Below, one piece after another: positions 1-8,612 of a stretch of 64,000 nucleotides of DNA. How positions within the stretch are numbered: position 1 is the first letter of the stretch; every line of letters starts with the position of its first letter. Source of the DNA: CBIFVZ01 sp966185765. Its GTDB lineage: Bacteria; Pseudomonadota; Gammaproteobacteria; Enterobacterales; Enterobacteriaceae. The stretch lies in assembly GCA_966185765.1 (NCBI GenBank), contig CBIFVZ010000001.1, positions 130,313-194,312 on the forward strand, given 5' to 3'. The translations under genes and the position numbers were made by a program. Under the pieces are notes generated by a model that saw only the letters and a program-made list of their open reading frames with translations, ran no database searches and was not told the DNA's origin.

Positions 1-1
1 G

Positions 2-2140
2 CTGCGGGTACGCGAATGGCAGGATATCTACACCCAGTTGCGCCAGGTCGTAAAAGAACTGGGCATTCCCGTTAACAGCGAGCCGGCGGACTACCGCGCC
101 GTGCACTGCGCACTGCTTACCGGCCTGTTGTCGCATATCGGCATGAAAGATGCCGATAAGCAGGAATATACCGGCGCCCGTAACGCGCGTTTCTCTATTT
201 TTCCCGGCTCTGGTTTATTCAAAAAACCACCCAAATGGACAATGGTCGCTGAACTGGTTGAAACCAGTCGTTTGTGGGGCCGCATTGCCGCACGCATTGA
301 GCCAGAGTGGATTGAACCGCTGGCGCAGCATTTGATTAAGCGTTCCTGGAGCGAACCACACTGGGAGCGCGGGCAGGGTGCGGTCATCGCCAGTGAGAAG
401 GTGACGCTCTACGGGCTGCCGATTGTGGCGGCACGCAAGGTGAATTACAGCCACATCGACCCGGCATTGTGCCGTGAGCTGTTTATTCGCCACGCGCTGG
501 TTGAGGGCGACTGGCAAACCCGCCATGCGTTCTTTAAAGACAACCAGAAATTACGTGCGGAAGTGGAAGAACTGGAACACCGCTCGCGTCGTCGTGACAT
601 CCTGGTTGACGATGAATCGCTGTTTGAGTTTTATGACCAGCGTATAGCGCATGACGTTGTTTCTGCGCGCCATTTCGACAGCTGGTGGAAGAAGGCCAGT
701 CGCGAAACGCCAGACCTGCTCAACTTTGAAAAGAGCATGTTGATTAAAGAAGGTGCGCAGAAGGTCAGTCGACTGGATTACCCCAACTTCTGGCACCAGG
801 GCAACCTGAAGCTGCGCCTGAGTTATCAGTTTGAACCCGGCACCGACGCCGACGGCGTGACGTTGCACATTCCGCTTCCTCTGCTCAACCAGGTGGAAGA
901 CAGCGGCTTTGAGTGGCAGGTGCCTGGCATGCGCCGCGAGTTAATTATCGCGCTGATTAAATCGCTGCCTAAACCTGTGCGCCGTAACTTTGTGCCTGCG
1001 CCAAACTACGCTGAGGCATTTTTAGGGCGCGCCACGCCGCTGGAGCTGCCGCTGCTTGAAAGCCTTGAGCGTGAGTTGCGTCGAATGACGGGCGTAAGCG
1101 TCGATCGTGATGCCTGGCAATGGGATGCGGTGCCCGATCACCTGAAAATGACATTTCGGGTGGTGGATGAGCGCAATAAACCGCTGCGCGAGGGTAAGAA
1201 CCTTGAGGCACTTAAAGGCGGGCTGAAAGATAAAGTCCAGGAGACGTTGTCTGCGGTGGCAGATGATGGCATTGAACAGAGCGGCCTGCATATCTGGAGC
1301 TTTGGCGCCTTGCCGGAAAGTTATGAGCAAAAGCGCGGTGGTTACAAGGTGAAGGCGTGGCCTGCGCTGGTGGACGAAAAAGACAGCGTGGCTATTAAGC
1401 TTTTTGATAACCCCCAGGAGCAACAGCATGCCATGTGGCGGGGGCTGCGCCGCCTGCTGTTACTTAATATTCCGTCGCCGATTAAGTATCTGCATGAGAA
1501 ATTGCCCAATAAAGCCAAACTGGGGTTGTACTTTAACCCGTATGGCAAGGTGCTGGATCTGATTGATGACTGCATCTCTTGCGCCGTAGACAAGCTTATC
1601 AGTGAATCCGGCGGTGCAGTGCGTGATGAGGCGGGTTTTGCCCGTCTGCATGAGAAAGTGCGCGCCGAACTCAATGATACGGTCGTGGATATTGCTAAGC
1701 AGGTTGAGCGTATTCTGAGTACGGTATTTAGCATCAACAAGCGTCTGAAAGGACGCGTGGATATGACGATGGCGCTGGGGCTGGCAGATGTAAAAACGCA
1801 GATGGCGGGGCTGGTCTACCGGGGCTTTGTTACTGGCAACGGCTGGCAGCGCCTGGCAGATACCCAGCGTTATTTGCAGGCCATTGAAAAGCGGCTGGAG
1901 AAAATGGCCGTTGATCCTCACCGTGACCGTGCGCAGATGCTCAAAGTAGAGCAGGTACAGCAGGCATGGCGTCAGTGGCTGAACAAACTGCCGCAAGCGC
2001 GTCAGGATGATGATGAGGTTCAGGCTGTACGCTGGATGATAGAAGAGTTGCGGGTAAGTTACTTCGCCCAGCAGCTTGGAACGCCGTATCCCATTTCCGA
2101 CAAGCGTGTGCTGCAGGCAATGGAGCAAATTAGCAGCTAA
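2..2140 (+). CDS. hrpA: ATP-dependent RNA helicase HrpA, C-terminal part (start outside window)
   Basis: The frame is open from the first bases of the window to a TAA at 2138-2140, giving about 712 codons. The protein matches the C-terminal half of the roughly 1300-residue DEAH-box helicase HrpA of enterobacteria, which I recognise from stretches such as RNARFSIFPGSGLFKKPPK near the start and LGTPYPISDKRVLQAMEQIS at the end. The helicase motor (Walker A, DEAH) lies upstream of the window; the visible part holds the auxiliary and OB-fold region and the HrpA-specific C-terminal domain (DUF3418 family). HrpA is an RNA helicase tied to mRNA handling and rescue of stalled ribosomes (established knowledge). 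In E. coli ydcF follows hrpA; here two extra genes lie between them. Nothing in the visible part suggests damage. Confidence 0.96.
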   Translation: MRVREWQDIYTQLRQVVKELGIPVNSEPADYRAVHCALLTGLLSHIGMKDADKQEYTGARNARFSIFPGSGLFKKPPKWTMVAELVETSRLWGRIAARIEPEWIEPLAQHLIKRSWSEPHWERGQGAVIASEKVTLYGLPIVAARKVNYSHIDPALCRELFIRHALVEGDWQTRHAFFKDNQKLRAEVEELEHRSRRRDILVDDESLFEFYDQRIAHDVVSARHFDSWWKKASRETPDLLNFEKSMLIKEGAQKVSRLDYPNFWHQGNLKLRLSYQFEPGTDADGVTLHIPLPLLNQVEDSGFEWQVPGMRRELIIALIKSLPKPVRRNFVPAPNYAEAFLGRATPLELPLLESLERELRRMTGVSVDRDAWQWDAVPDHLKMTFRVVDERNKPLREGKNLEALKGGLKDKVQETLSAVADDGIEQSGLHIWSFGALPESYEQKRGGYKVKAWPALVDEKDSVAIKLFDNPQEQQHAMWRGLRRLLLLNIPSPIKYLHEKLPNKAKLGLYFNPYGKVLDLIDDCISCAVDKLISESGGAVRDEAGFARLHEKVRAELNDTVVDIAKQVERILSTVFSINKRLKGRVDMTMALGLADVKTQMAGLVYRGFVTGNGWQRLADTQRYLQAIEKRLEKMAVDPHRDRAQMLKVEQVQQAWRQWLNKLPQARQDDDEVQAVRWMIEELRVSYFAQQLGTPYPISDKRVLQAMEQISS

Positions 2141-2164
2141 CACACGTGGAAAAGGGAAGCAGGC

Positions 2165-2968
2165 ATGAAGGTGATACATCGGATACTGGCAGGTATGGTA
2201 GGTCTGGCAGAGCCTGCATTTGCCGCTGCGTGCGCTGACCTGCAGGCGACAACCCGCAATGTATTTATTCTCAGCAACGCGCCCCCACCGCAAGGGCGCG
2301 TTGCTGCGTTTGTGGTGTTAGAAAAAGGCACCGACAGCGACGGGTACAGCACTTTTCACTATCAGTTTGACCGCTGCGGCACGCTCAGTAGCGCCAGCTC
2401 AGTGTTTTATCGTGACTACGGCGCCACACAAATGCTGGTGCGCGGTGCAATAAAACTTCACCGCGATGGCTGGCAGGCGCAGGAGTCGATGGCCGTGACG
2501 GTGCAGGGCGCGCTGTTAACCCAGGGTACCAGCGATATTCGCTATGACACTGATGAACTGGGGCGCATAGTGCGCAGGCTCGAGCATGTTGACATTGACG
2601 GCAGTCCGGGAAAAAACCACACGACATACCATTTTGACAGTCAGCATCGCCTTATTCGCGCACACACAGCCAGCACCCATTCCTTTTTTGACGAAACGCG
2701 TGAGTTTACTTATGACAAAAGCGGCAGGCTGGTACGGGTAAGTAGCGCGAAAGGCACCTGGCAGTTAATGTGGCATGAAGACGGGCGCTGGCTTAGCAGT
2801 TCGCGCGAGGTTAACCATCCTTACAGCGTGCAGGAGACGGTGCGCGTGTGTGAACAATGGGATGAGCGCAATAATTGCCTGCGGGGGACGGTTTCTGAAA
2901 CGGAGAAATATGCGCGGGAGTCGCTGCAAACCCGCTATGCGTTCACCCAGGCCTTTCAGTATGACTAA
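2165..2968 (+). CDS. Exported protein, YnfC/UPF0257-like
   Basis: A 267-residue protein starting 24 bp after hrpA, with AGGGAAG before the ATG. The N-terminus resembles a short signal peptide ending in EPAFAAA, so export to the periplasm is likely; there is no lipobox cysteine. The central part carries YD/RHS-like strands (YDTDELGRIVRRLEH, YDKSGRLVRVSS). The C-terminus (VCEQWDERNNC followed by a chain ending QAFQYD) resembles the end of E. coli YnfC, a UPF0257 lipoprotein of unknown function. I therefore call it YnfC-like from memory of that family. It converges with the transporter downstream and shares a palindromic terminator with it. Function is unknown. Confidence 0.65.
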   Translation: MKVIHRILAGMVGLAEPAFAAACADLQATTRNVFILSNAPPPQGRVAAFVVLEKGTDSDGYSTFHYQFDRCGTLSSASSVFYRDYGATQMLVRGAIKLHRDGWQAQESMAVTVQGALLTQGTSDIRYDTDELGRIVRRLEHVDIDGSPGKNHTTYHFDSQHRLIRAHTASTHSFFDETREFTYDKSGRLVRVSSAKGTWQLMWHEDGRWLSSSREVNHPYSVQETVRVCEQWDERNNCLRGTVSETEKYARESLQTRYAFTQAFQYD

Positions 2969-2970
2969 AG

Positions 2971-2994
2971 CAGGCTGCGCACGTGCGCAGCCTG
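2971..2994. terminator. Bidirectional terminator (12-bp perfect palindrome)
   Basis: CAGGCTGCGCAC is followed directly by its exact reverse complement, with TTTG on the + side and AAAG before it. It fills the 33-bp gap between two convergent genes that stop at 2968 and 3002, the expected place for a shared terminator. Confidence 0.8.
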
Positions 2995-3001
2995 TTTGCT
3001 A

Positions 3002-4330
3002 TCAGGCGCGGTGTGACTGCGTGCGGATATCTTGTTCCTCTGGCATCGCCTGTCTGCGGATAGCAAAGAAAATGGCGACCAGGGAAATCAGTACCGTCAC
3101 GCTCATATACCAGGCAACCGGCGTCCAGTCACCACCGGAGCTGGCAAGCAGTCCGGTTGCAATGAGCGGCGCGGTACCACCTGCGAGCGCGGCACCTATC
3201 TGATAGCCAAGCGTAATACCGGTATAGCGTACACTGGCATGGAAAATCTCAGAGCACAGCGTACCCAGTACCGCCGTTATCGGCGCCCACAGAACACCAA
3301 ATGCGATGACTGTTGCCAGCATGATGCCCCATGTGGTGCCGGTATCCAGCAGGGTAAACCAGGGCACGATAAAGAGACCTATCAGCACCACGCCGGTCGC
3401 GTACATGCGCTTGCGGCCAACCTTGTCAGACAACAGCCCCATCAGCGGGATCATGAGCGTAGCCACCAGCGCGCCAAGCGTGACCGACTCCAGCGCCTGG
3501 GCGCGTTCATAGTTCAGGGTATTTGTGGCATAGCTTACGACAAACGTTGAGAAGATATAAAACGGTGCGGTTTCCACCACCTTTAGCCCAGCGGCAATCA
3601 GCACTTCGCGCCAGTGATACTTCAGCGTATCGCGCAATGGGGCCTTACTCTCCTGGCCGCTGCGCTTAACTTCTCTGAACTCTGGGGTTTCGTCGATATC
3701 GCGACGGATCCACAGTCCTAACAGCACCAGTACAGAGCTGAGCAGGAAGGGAATACGCCAACCCCAGGACAGAAACTGCTCCTCGCTAAAAAGCGTCATC
3801 ATGGAGACCATGAATGTCGCCATCAGCATACCGATAGTCACGCCTGCCTGCGGGATACTGCCAAAAAAACCTTTACGATTTTTCGGGGCATATTCATAAG
3901 CCAGCAACAGCGCGCCCCCCCATTCCCCGCCAATGCCCAGCCCCTGAATGACGCGCATAAGGATAAGCAGCGCGGGCGCCCACAGGCCAATACTTTCATA
4001 AGATGGCAACAGGCCAATCATCACCGTTGCGCCGCCCATAAGAGAGAGGGTTAAAACCAGCGTCTTTTTACGCCCAATACGGTCGCCAATATGGGCAAAT
4101 AGCATGCCGCCAACAGGGCGAATGAAAAAGGTCAGTGAAAAGGAGAGCCAGGAGAGCATCAGACCGATAACCGGATCAACCATTGGAAAGAAAATCTTGT
4201 TAAACACCAGCGCGGCGGCGGTGCCATAGAGAAAGTAGTCAAACCATTCAATCGCGCTGCCGGTCAGGCTGGCAATCAGGACTTTTTTATTCTTTCCCAG
4301 GATAGCGATACTCGACTCTTGCGTTGACAT
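3002..4330 (-). CDS. MFS transporter, metabolite:H+ symporter (MHS) type
   Basis: A 442-residue hydrophobic protein with about 12 predicted membrane segments. Family marks are SAIEWFDYFLYG near the N-terminus, the loop 2-3 motif DRIGRKKTLVLTLSLMG, RVIQGLGIGGEWGGALLL in segment 4, and the second DKVGRKR loop after segment 8. These place it with the ShiA/YhjE/YdfJ/proline-betaine branch that imports organic acids or zwitterions with protons. The substrate cannot be read from the sequence. The start has a modest GAGG ribosome site. It is absent from this position in E. coli, so it is an insertion between hrpA and ydcF, and it is transcribed away from ydcF. Confidence 0.85.
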   Translation of the reverse strand: MSTQESSIAILGKNKKVLIASLTGSAIEWFDYFLYGTAAALVFNKIFFPMVDPVIGLMLSWLSFSLTFFIRPVGGMLFAHIGDRIGRKKTLVLTLSLMGGATVMIGLLPSYESIGLWAPALLILMRVIQGLGIGGEWGGALLLAYEYAPKNRKGFFGSIPQAGVTIGMLMATFMVSMMTLFSEEQFLSWGWRIPFLLSSVLVLLGLWIRRDIDETPEFREVKRSGQESKAPLRDTLKYHWREVLIAAGLKVVETAPFYIFSTFVVSYATNTLNYERAQALESVTLGALVATLMIPLMGLLSDKVGRKRMYATGVVLIGLFIVPWFTLLDTGTTWGIMLATVIAFGVLWAPITAVLGTLCSEIFHASVRYTGITLGYQIGAALAGGTAPLIATGLLASSGGDWTPVAWYMSVTVLISLVAIFFAIRRQAMPEEQDIRTQSHRA

Positions 4331-4727
4331 AAGGGATACCCTCGCCAGGTTGTTATGCTGCCGGGTAGAACTTTCTGGTCCCTCAGGTGCAACCCGGCAC
4401 GGTTGTGGTTGTTATATTGTTAATCAATTTTTGTTTATATGTTATTGGCAATAAAAAGTACAAGCCGGGTACTGCTGAAGTAGCCGCTGCTCTGTGGTTA
4501 TATCAGCTGTAAAATTAAGCATATCCTGTTGTTAGTTCTGGTTTTCATGCGTGAGCTAATGCAATATTCGGGTGCAACCTGTCTCTCGCTGCTTGTTTCT
4601 GGTTATTTCATGCGGGGAAAAAATTTGCGTCTGTGTCACACAAATTCACGTTTCCTTTCGGACACTTCCGCAGCGAGTTCGCCCAGGTAAGCGCTACCAT
4701 GAGGGCTGGTTTTCAGCAGGAGTGATA
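4331..4727. other. Divergent intergenic region between MHS transporter and ydcF
   Basis: About 400 bp without a convincing gene. An AT-rich tract near 4420-4460 is where I would expect the transporter promoter (reading left). The ydcF reading frame stays open back to 4572, but similarity to YdcF begins only at about 4734, so the upstream part is probably leader. I see no clear operator or riboswitch. Confidence 0.4.
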
Positions 4728-5528
4728 ATGATGATGAATTTTCCCAGGCTTTCAGGGGAGACACAGCAGGTGATTAACACTCTTGGACACTGGCTGGCGT
4801 GCAATGAGTTCAGCGCAGACACCCGCTTTAGCGCAGATGACGCCATCATCCTGGCGGGCAATGCCGTTATCCCAACGATTGATGCAGCATGCCGACTTGC
4901 TGCCACCAGCGAGATGCCGTTAGTGCTAAGTGGAGGGATTGGGCATTCCACTACCTTTCTCTATGCTGCCATTGCGCAGCACCCCACATACAACACGCTA
5001 CCCACTACCGGCAGACCAGAGGCGGGCATTCTGGCGGATATTGCCCGACATTTCTGGAATGTGCCCGAGGCGCGCATTCATATAGAAAGCCGCTCCACTA
5101 ACTGCGGTGAAAACGCGGCATTCAGCCGTGATTTGCTGGCGGCAAAAGGGCTGCATCCTCAGCGTATCGTTGTGGTGCAGGACCCGACCATGCAGCGCAG
5201 AACGCTTGCCACTTTTGCCCGTGTCTATCAGGACCAGTCAGTTGTACCCGCATGGGTGAGCTACCCGGGCGTGGTGCCAGTGGTGTATGCGGGCGAGCGT
5301 TCACTGCATTTCAGAGGGGGCGATAAGGGGCTGTGGCCTATGGAGCGCTACCTGTCTTTGCTTTTAGGAGAGATCCCACGCCTGCGCGATGATGAAAAGG
5401 GGTATGGCCCGACCGGAAAAAACTTCATTGTGCATGTCGATATCCCGCAGCACATCGAACAAGCCTGGCAGATCCTGCATGCTGATCCTTTGCTCACCGG
5501 AGCGCTACAGCAGCGCGCCATGTTGTAG
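4728..5528 (+). CDS. ydcF: YdcF, DUF218-family protein
   Basis: A 266-residue protein, the same length as E. coli YdcF, with the same blocks: ILAGNAVIPTIDAAC, LSGGIGHSTTFLY, ESRSTNCGENAAFS, VVQDPTMQRRT and a C-terminal FIVHVDIPQHIEQAWQ. DUF218/ElyC-type proteins have a Rossmann-like fold; E. coli YdcF has been reported to bind S-adenosylmethionine, but its physiological role is unclear. Three ATG codons lie in a row (4728, 4731, 4734). AGGAG at 4718-4722 favours the first or second. The longer open frame back to 4572 has no family similarity and no ribosome site. Confidence 0.93.
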   Translation: MMMNFPRLSGETQQVINTLGHWLACNEFSADTRFSADDAIILAGNAVIPTIDAACRLAATSEMPLVLSGGIGHSTTFLYAAIAQHPTYNTLPTTGRPEAGILADIARHFWNVPEARIHIESRSTNCGENAAFSRDLLAAKGLHPQRIVVVQDPTMQRRTLATFARVYQDQSVVPAWVSYPGVVPVVYAGERSLHFRGGDKGLWPMERYLSLLLGEIPRLRDDEKGYGPTGKNFIVHVDIPQHIEQAWQILHADPLLTGALQQRAML

Positions 5529-5650
5529 TTCCTGCACAGGCCGTTTGCATAGATAGCTTTCCAAACGGTCGTTTCACCCGCGTTATTTTTGCTGCTTTTC
5601 CCCTTTGCTGGCCCGAATCAATCAGGGCTTTTATTTTTTAAAGATGTATG

Positions 5651-5670
5651 TACTATACCCCCCTATAGTA
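5651..5670. promoter_or_regulatory. FrmR-type operator upstream of frmR
   Basis: TACTATA, six C residues, then TATAGTA: perfect 7-bp inverted arms around a C tract, 20 bp before the frmR start codon. Known FrmR and related CsoR/RcnR-family operators have exactly this shape (inverted AT-rich arms around a G/C tract). FrmR should bind here and repress frmRA until formaldehyde modifies it. Confidence 0.88.
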
Positions 5671-5689
5671 TCTATCGAGGCTTAAAGCC

Positions 5690-5965
5690 ATGCCGCACTC
5701 ACCGGAAGACAAAAAACGAATACTGACTCGCGTACGGCGCATTCGCGGCCAGGTTGAGGCGCTGGAGCGTGCGTTAGAAGGCGATACCTCGTGCGCAGCT
5801 ATACTGCAACAAATCGCTGCAGTGCGCGGCGCAGCGAACGGTTTGATGGGAGAGATGGTCGAAATCCATCTTCAGGATGAGCTGGTTACTGGTGACACTA
5901 CGCCTGAGCTGCGGGCTGAACGGATGGCGGAAATCGGCACTCTGCTGCGCGCCTATCTGAAATAA
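5690..5965 (+). CDS. frmR: Formaldehyde-responsive repressor FrmR
   Basis: A 91-residue protein of the CsoR/RcnR family, all-helical and DNA-binding as a tetramer. The residues that sense formaldehyde in FrmR are present: Pro2, Cys35 (in GDTSCAAILQQ) and His60 (EMVEIH). The N-terminal helix has the RVRRIRGQ signature of the family. It is preceded by its palindromic operator and followed 24 bp later by frmA, forming the usual autoregulated operon. A GAGG ribosome site precedes the ATG. Confidence 0.95.
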   Translation: MPHSPEDKKRILTRVRRIRGQVEALERALEGDTSCAAILQQIAAVRGAANGLMGEMVEIHLQDELVTGDTTPELRAERMAEIGTLLRAYLK

Positions 5966-5989
5966 TGACTACCTACGGAAGAAGACAAT

Positions 5990-7108
5990 ATGAAATCACG
6001 TGCTGCTGTTGCATTCGGACCAGGCAAACCGCTGGAAATTGTTGAGATCGACGTCGCACCGCCGAAAAAAGGTGAAGTGCTGGTGAAAATCACCCATACC
6101 GGCGTGTGCCATACTGATGCCTTTACGCTTTCTGGTGACGATCCGGAAGGTGTATTCCCGGCGGTGTTAGGGCACGAAGGTGGCGGTGTTGTGGTCGAAG
6201 TAGGCGAGGGCGTCACCAGCCTTAAACCGGGCGACCACGTTATTCCGCTGTACACCGCCGAATGTGGTGAGTGCAAATTCTGCAAGTCCGGCAAAACGAA
6301 CCTCTGCCAGGCCGTGCGCGCCACTCAGGGTAAAGGCCTGATGCCAGACGGTACCACGCGTTTTTCCTATAACGGCGAGCCGATTTATCACTACATGGGC
6401 ACCAGCACCTTCAGCGAATACACCGTCGTGGCAGAAATCTCGCTTGCAAAGGTCAACCCGCAGGCACCGCTGGATAAAGTGTGTCTGCTGGGCTGCGGTG
6501 TGACCACCGGTATCGGCGCTGTCCATAACACCGCAAAGGTGAAGCCGGGTGACAACGTGGCAATCTTTGGTTTAGGCGGTATCGGTCTTGCGGTAATCCA
6601 GGGGGCGGTACAGGCAAAAGCCGGGCGCATTATCGCCATTGATACCAACCCGGAGAAGTTCGCGCTGGCGCGTGAAATGGGGGCGACTGACTGCATCAAC
6701 CCGAAAGATTACGACAAGCCGATTCAGGACGTTATTGTTGAAATGACCGACGGCGGCGTGGAGTTTAGCTTCGAATGTATCGGCAACGTTGATGTGATGC
6801 GCAGTGCGCTCGAGTGTTGCCACAAAGGCTGGGGCGAGAGTGTTATCATCGGCGTGGCGGGCGCAGGCCAGGAAATCCGCACCCGTCCGTTTCAGCTGGT
6901 GACCGGGCGCGTATGGCGCGGTTCTGCGTTTGGTGGTGTTAAAGGCCGCTCCCAGCTGCCGGGCATGGTCGAAGACGCAATGGCAGGCAAAATTCGCCTC
7001 GATCCGTTTATTACCCATCGTCTGCCGCTCGAGCAGATTAACGACGCGTTTGATCTGATGCATGAAGGTAAATCCATCCGCACCGTGATTCACTTCGGTA
7101 AAGAATAA
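5990..7108 (+). CDS. frmA: S-(hydroxymethyl)glutathione dehydrogenase FrmA
   Basis: A 372-residue class III zinc alcohol dehydrogenase that oxidises S-hydroxymethylglutathione (formaldehyde plus glutathione) with NAD+. Catalytic zinc ligands are visible at Cys40 (GVCHTDAF), His62 (LGHEGGG) and the Cys near 169 (LLGCGVTTG). The structural zinc has four cysteines at 92, 95, 98 and 106 (CGECKFC...C). The nucleotide-binding glycine motif GLGGIGLA is near residue 194-201. It sits in an operon behind frmR. The S-formylglutathione hydrolase gene frmB, which completes the E. coli operon, is absent; a terminator and a CRISPR array follow instead. Confidence 0.97.
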   Translation: MKSRAAVAFGPGKPLEIVEIDVAPPKKGEVLVKITHTGVCHTDAFTLSGDDPEGVFPAVLGHEGGGVVVEVGEGVTSLKPGDHVIPLYTAECGECKFCKSGKTNLCQAVRATQGKGLMPDGTTRFSYNGEPIYHYMGTSTFSEYTVVAEISLAKVNPQAPLDKVCLLGCGVTTGIGAVHNTAKVKPGDNVAIFGLGGIGLAVIQGAVQAKAGRIIAIDTNPEKFALAREMGATDCINPKDYDKPIQDVIVEMTDGGVEFSFECIGNVDVMRSALECCHKGWGESVIIGVAGAGQEIRTRPFQLVTGRVWRGSAFGGVKGRSQLPGMVEDAMAGKIRLDPFITHRLPLEQINDAFDLMHEGKSIRTVIHFGKE

Positions 7109-7114
7109 AACCCT

Positions 7115-7144
7115 GGCCGGTACAACGTGTACCGGCCTTCGTTT
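7115..7144 (+). terminator. Intrinsic terminator of frmRA
   Basis: GGCCGGTACA, a 3-nt loop, then TGTACCGGCC: a perfect 10-bp stem starting 6 bp after the frmA stop, followed by TTCGTTT. It ends exactly where the first CRISPR repeat begins. Confidence 0.85.
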
Positions 7145-7532
7145 ATTCACTGCCGTAGAGGCAGTTAAGAAGAAACAGAGCGATACAGAGCTATTGCTGA
7201 GATTGTTCACTGCCGTGCAGGCAGTTAAGAAGTGACAGACTCAGTAGGCCCCGTTAATCTTCTTGTTCACTGCCGTACAGGCAGCTTAGAAGTCCCGCTC
7301 TTGATTCAGCGCCGCGCGTGCCGGGTTCACTGCCGTACAGGCAGTTAAGAAGATTTGGCAACCATCTGGAAATAACTTCGTTAAGTTCACTGCCGTAGAG
7401 GCAGTTAAGAAGATCACACCACCTCGAACTTAATGCCAGCCGACGTTCACTGCTGTACAGGCAGTTAAGAAGTTATCTGTTTTGAGCTACTGTCGATAAA
7501 CCTTGTCCACTCCCACACAGATGGTAGCTTTC
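7145..7532 (+). CRISPR. Small leaderless type I-F-type CRISPR array (6 repeats plus a decayed 7th)
   Basis: Six 28-nt repeats start at 7145, 7205, 7265, 7325, 7385 and 7445, all at a 60-bp period with 32-nt spacers. The consensus is close to GTTCACTGCCGTACAGGCAG followed by TTAAGAAG. The stem CTGCC/GGCAG is kept, but loops vary (GTAGA, GTGCA, GTACA), the first repeat begins with A, and repeat 3 reads CTTAGAAG. A seventh, strongly decayed repeat sits exactly one period on (7505), matching about 12 of the first 16 positions. No AT-rich leader precedes it: the frmA terminator abuts repeat 1. The array lies 15 kb from the cas genes and is probably an old satellite array. crRNAs could still form if it were transcribed from outside. 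Confidence 0.93.
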
Positions 7533-8210
7533 CACTTCTGATAACCACTCTGTCAGTTACCCAACACTACTTTCATCCTCAAAACCCTACTCAAATCCCA
7601 ACAACCCCTTCATTAATGGCAATAATTCGGCGATTGCATTCTTTCTGGTGCCAGCGTATAACGTTTCTCTTATCTGGATGTTTAGACGTCTGTACGTATG
7701 GAAGGCACTATGCAGCAACCTGATTCTGAAGGCCAGTTTCACCGCACCATGAAGACACGTCACCTGGTGATGCTGTCGCTGGGTGGCGTTATTGGCACTG
7801 GCCTGTTTTTTAACACCGGCTACATTATTTCCACCACCGGCGCGGCCGGCACGCTGCTTGCGTACCTGATAGGTGCGCTGGTGGTGTGGCTTGTGATGCA
7901 ATGCCTGGGTGAGCTTGCCGTGGCCATGCCGGAAACCGGTGCGTTTCACGTGTACGCCGCTCGTTACCTCAGCCCGGCAACCGGCTATACCGTTGCCTGG
8001 TTGTACTGGCTCACCTGGACGGTGGCACTGGGTTCCAGTTTCACCGCCGCTGGGTTTTGTATGCAGTACTGGTTCCCGACCGTACCGGTCTGGGTCTGGT
8101 GTTTGATTTTCTGCGTCGCCATTTTCTTCCTGAATGTCATTTCATCGCGCTTTTTTGTGACCCGTCCTGAATAGCGTTGACACGTTCCTGACTTAAATCC
8201 GGAGAACGTG

Positions 8211-8612
8211 ATGATGACTGAGTTCAAACGCACCCAACGCGATTATCCTCTATCCTTTAAAATAGCCGTCGTTGAGCAGGTCGAAAAAGGCGAGATGACC
8301 TATAAACAGGCCCAGCAGCGGTATGGCATTCAGGGGCGCTCCACCGTTCTTGTCTGGCTGCGTAAATATGGCCGGCTCGACTGGAGTCCCGGACTTCCTG
8401 ACCGGATAAAGAGGAAACTGCCAGTGGCTCAGACGACTATCCCGCTTACACCCGAGCAAAGAATCAGAGAGCTTGAAAAACAGCTTGAGCTGGCAAACCA
8501 GAAAGCTGAGTTTTTTGAATCGGTTATCAATGTCCTGAAAAATGATTATGGGGTGAGCGTCGTAAAAAAGCGGCCCGGCAAGTCCTCGCGCAAAGTCCGG
8601 CCCCCAAAATAA
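8211..8612 (+). CDS. IS3-family OrfA (helix-turn-helix subunit)
   Basis: About 133 residues with an N-terminal helix-turn-helix (SFKIAVVEQVEKGEMTYKQA, then RYGIQGRSTVLVWLRKYG) and a C-terminal leucine-zipper-like stretch (RIRELEKQLELANQKAEFFE) for multimerisation. GGAG lies 6 nt before the ATG at 8211; a GTG at 8208 is also in frame. It ends at the run CCCCCAAAATAA, where a -1 slip on the A tract would fuse it to OrfB. Confidence 0.9.
   Translation: MMTEFKRTQRDYPLSFKIAVVEQVEKGEMTYKQAQQRYGIQGRSTVLVWLRKYGRLDWSPGLPDRIKRKLPVAQTTIPLTPEQRIRELEKQLELANQKAEFFESVINVLKNDYGVSVVKKRPGKSSRKVRPPK

Noticed and set aside
1460..2293. A 277-codon minus-strand frame opposite the end of hrpA
   Set aside because: It lies opposite a highly conserved gene, lacks a ribosome site and family resemblance; typical antisense shadow in a GC-rich gene.
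7145..7532. Anti-cas spacers in the small array
   Set aside because: By-eye comparison with the cas genes in this window found at most about 10 matching bases (one piece near 27600 in cas3), no better than chance. A database search would be needed for cas genes of other strains.
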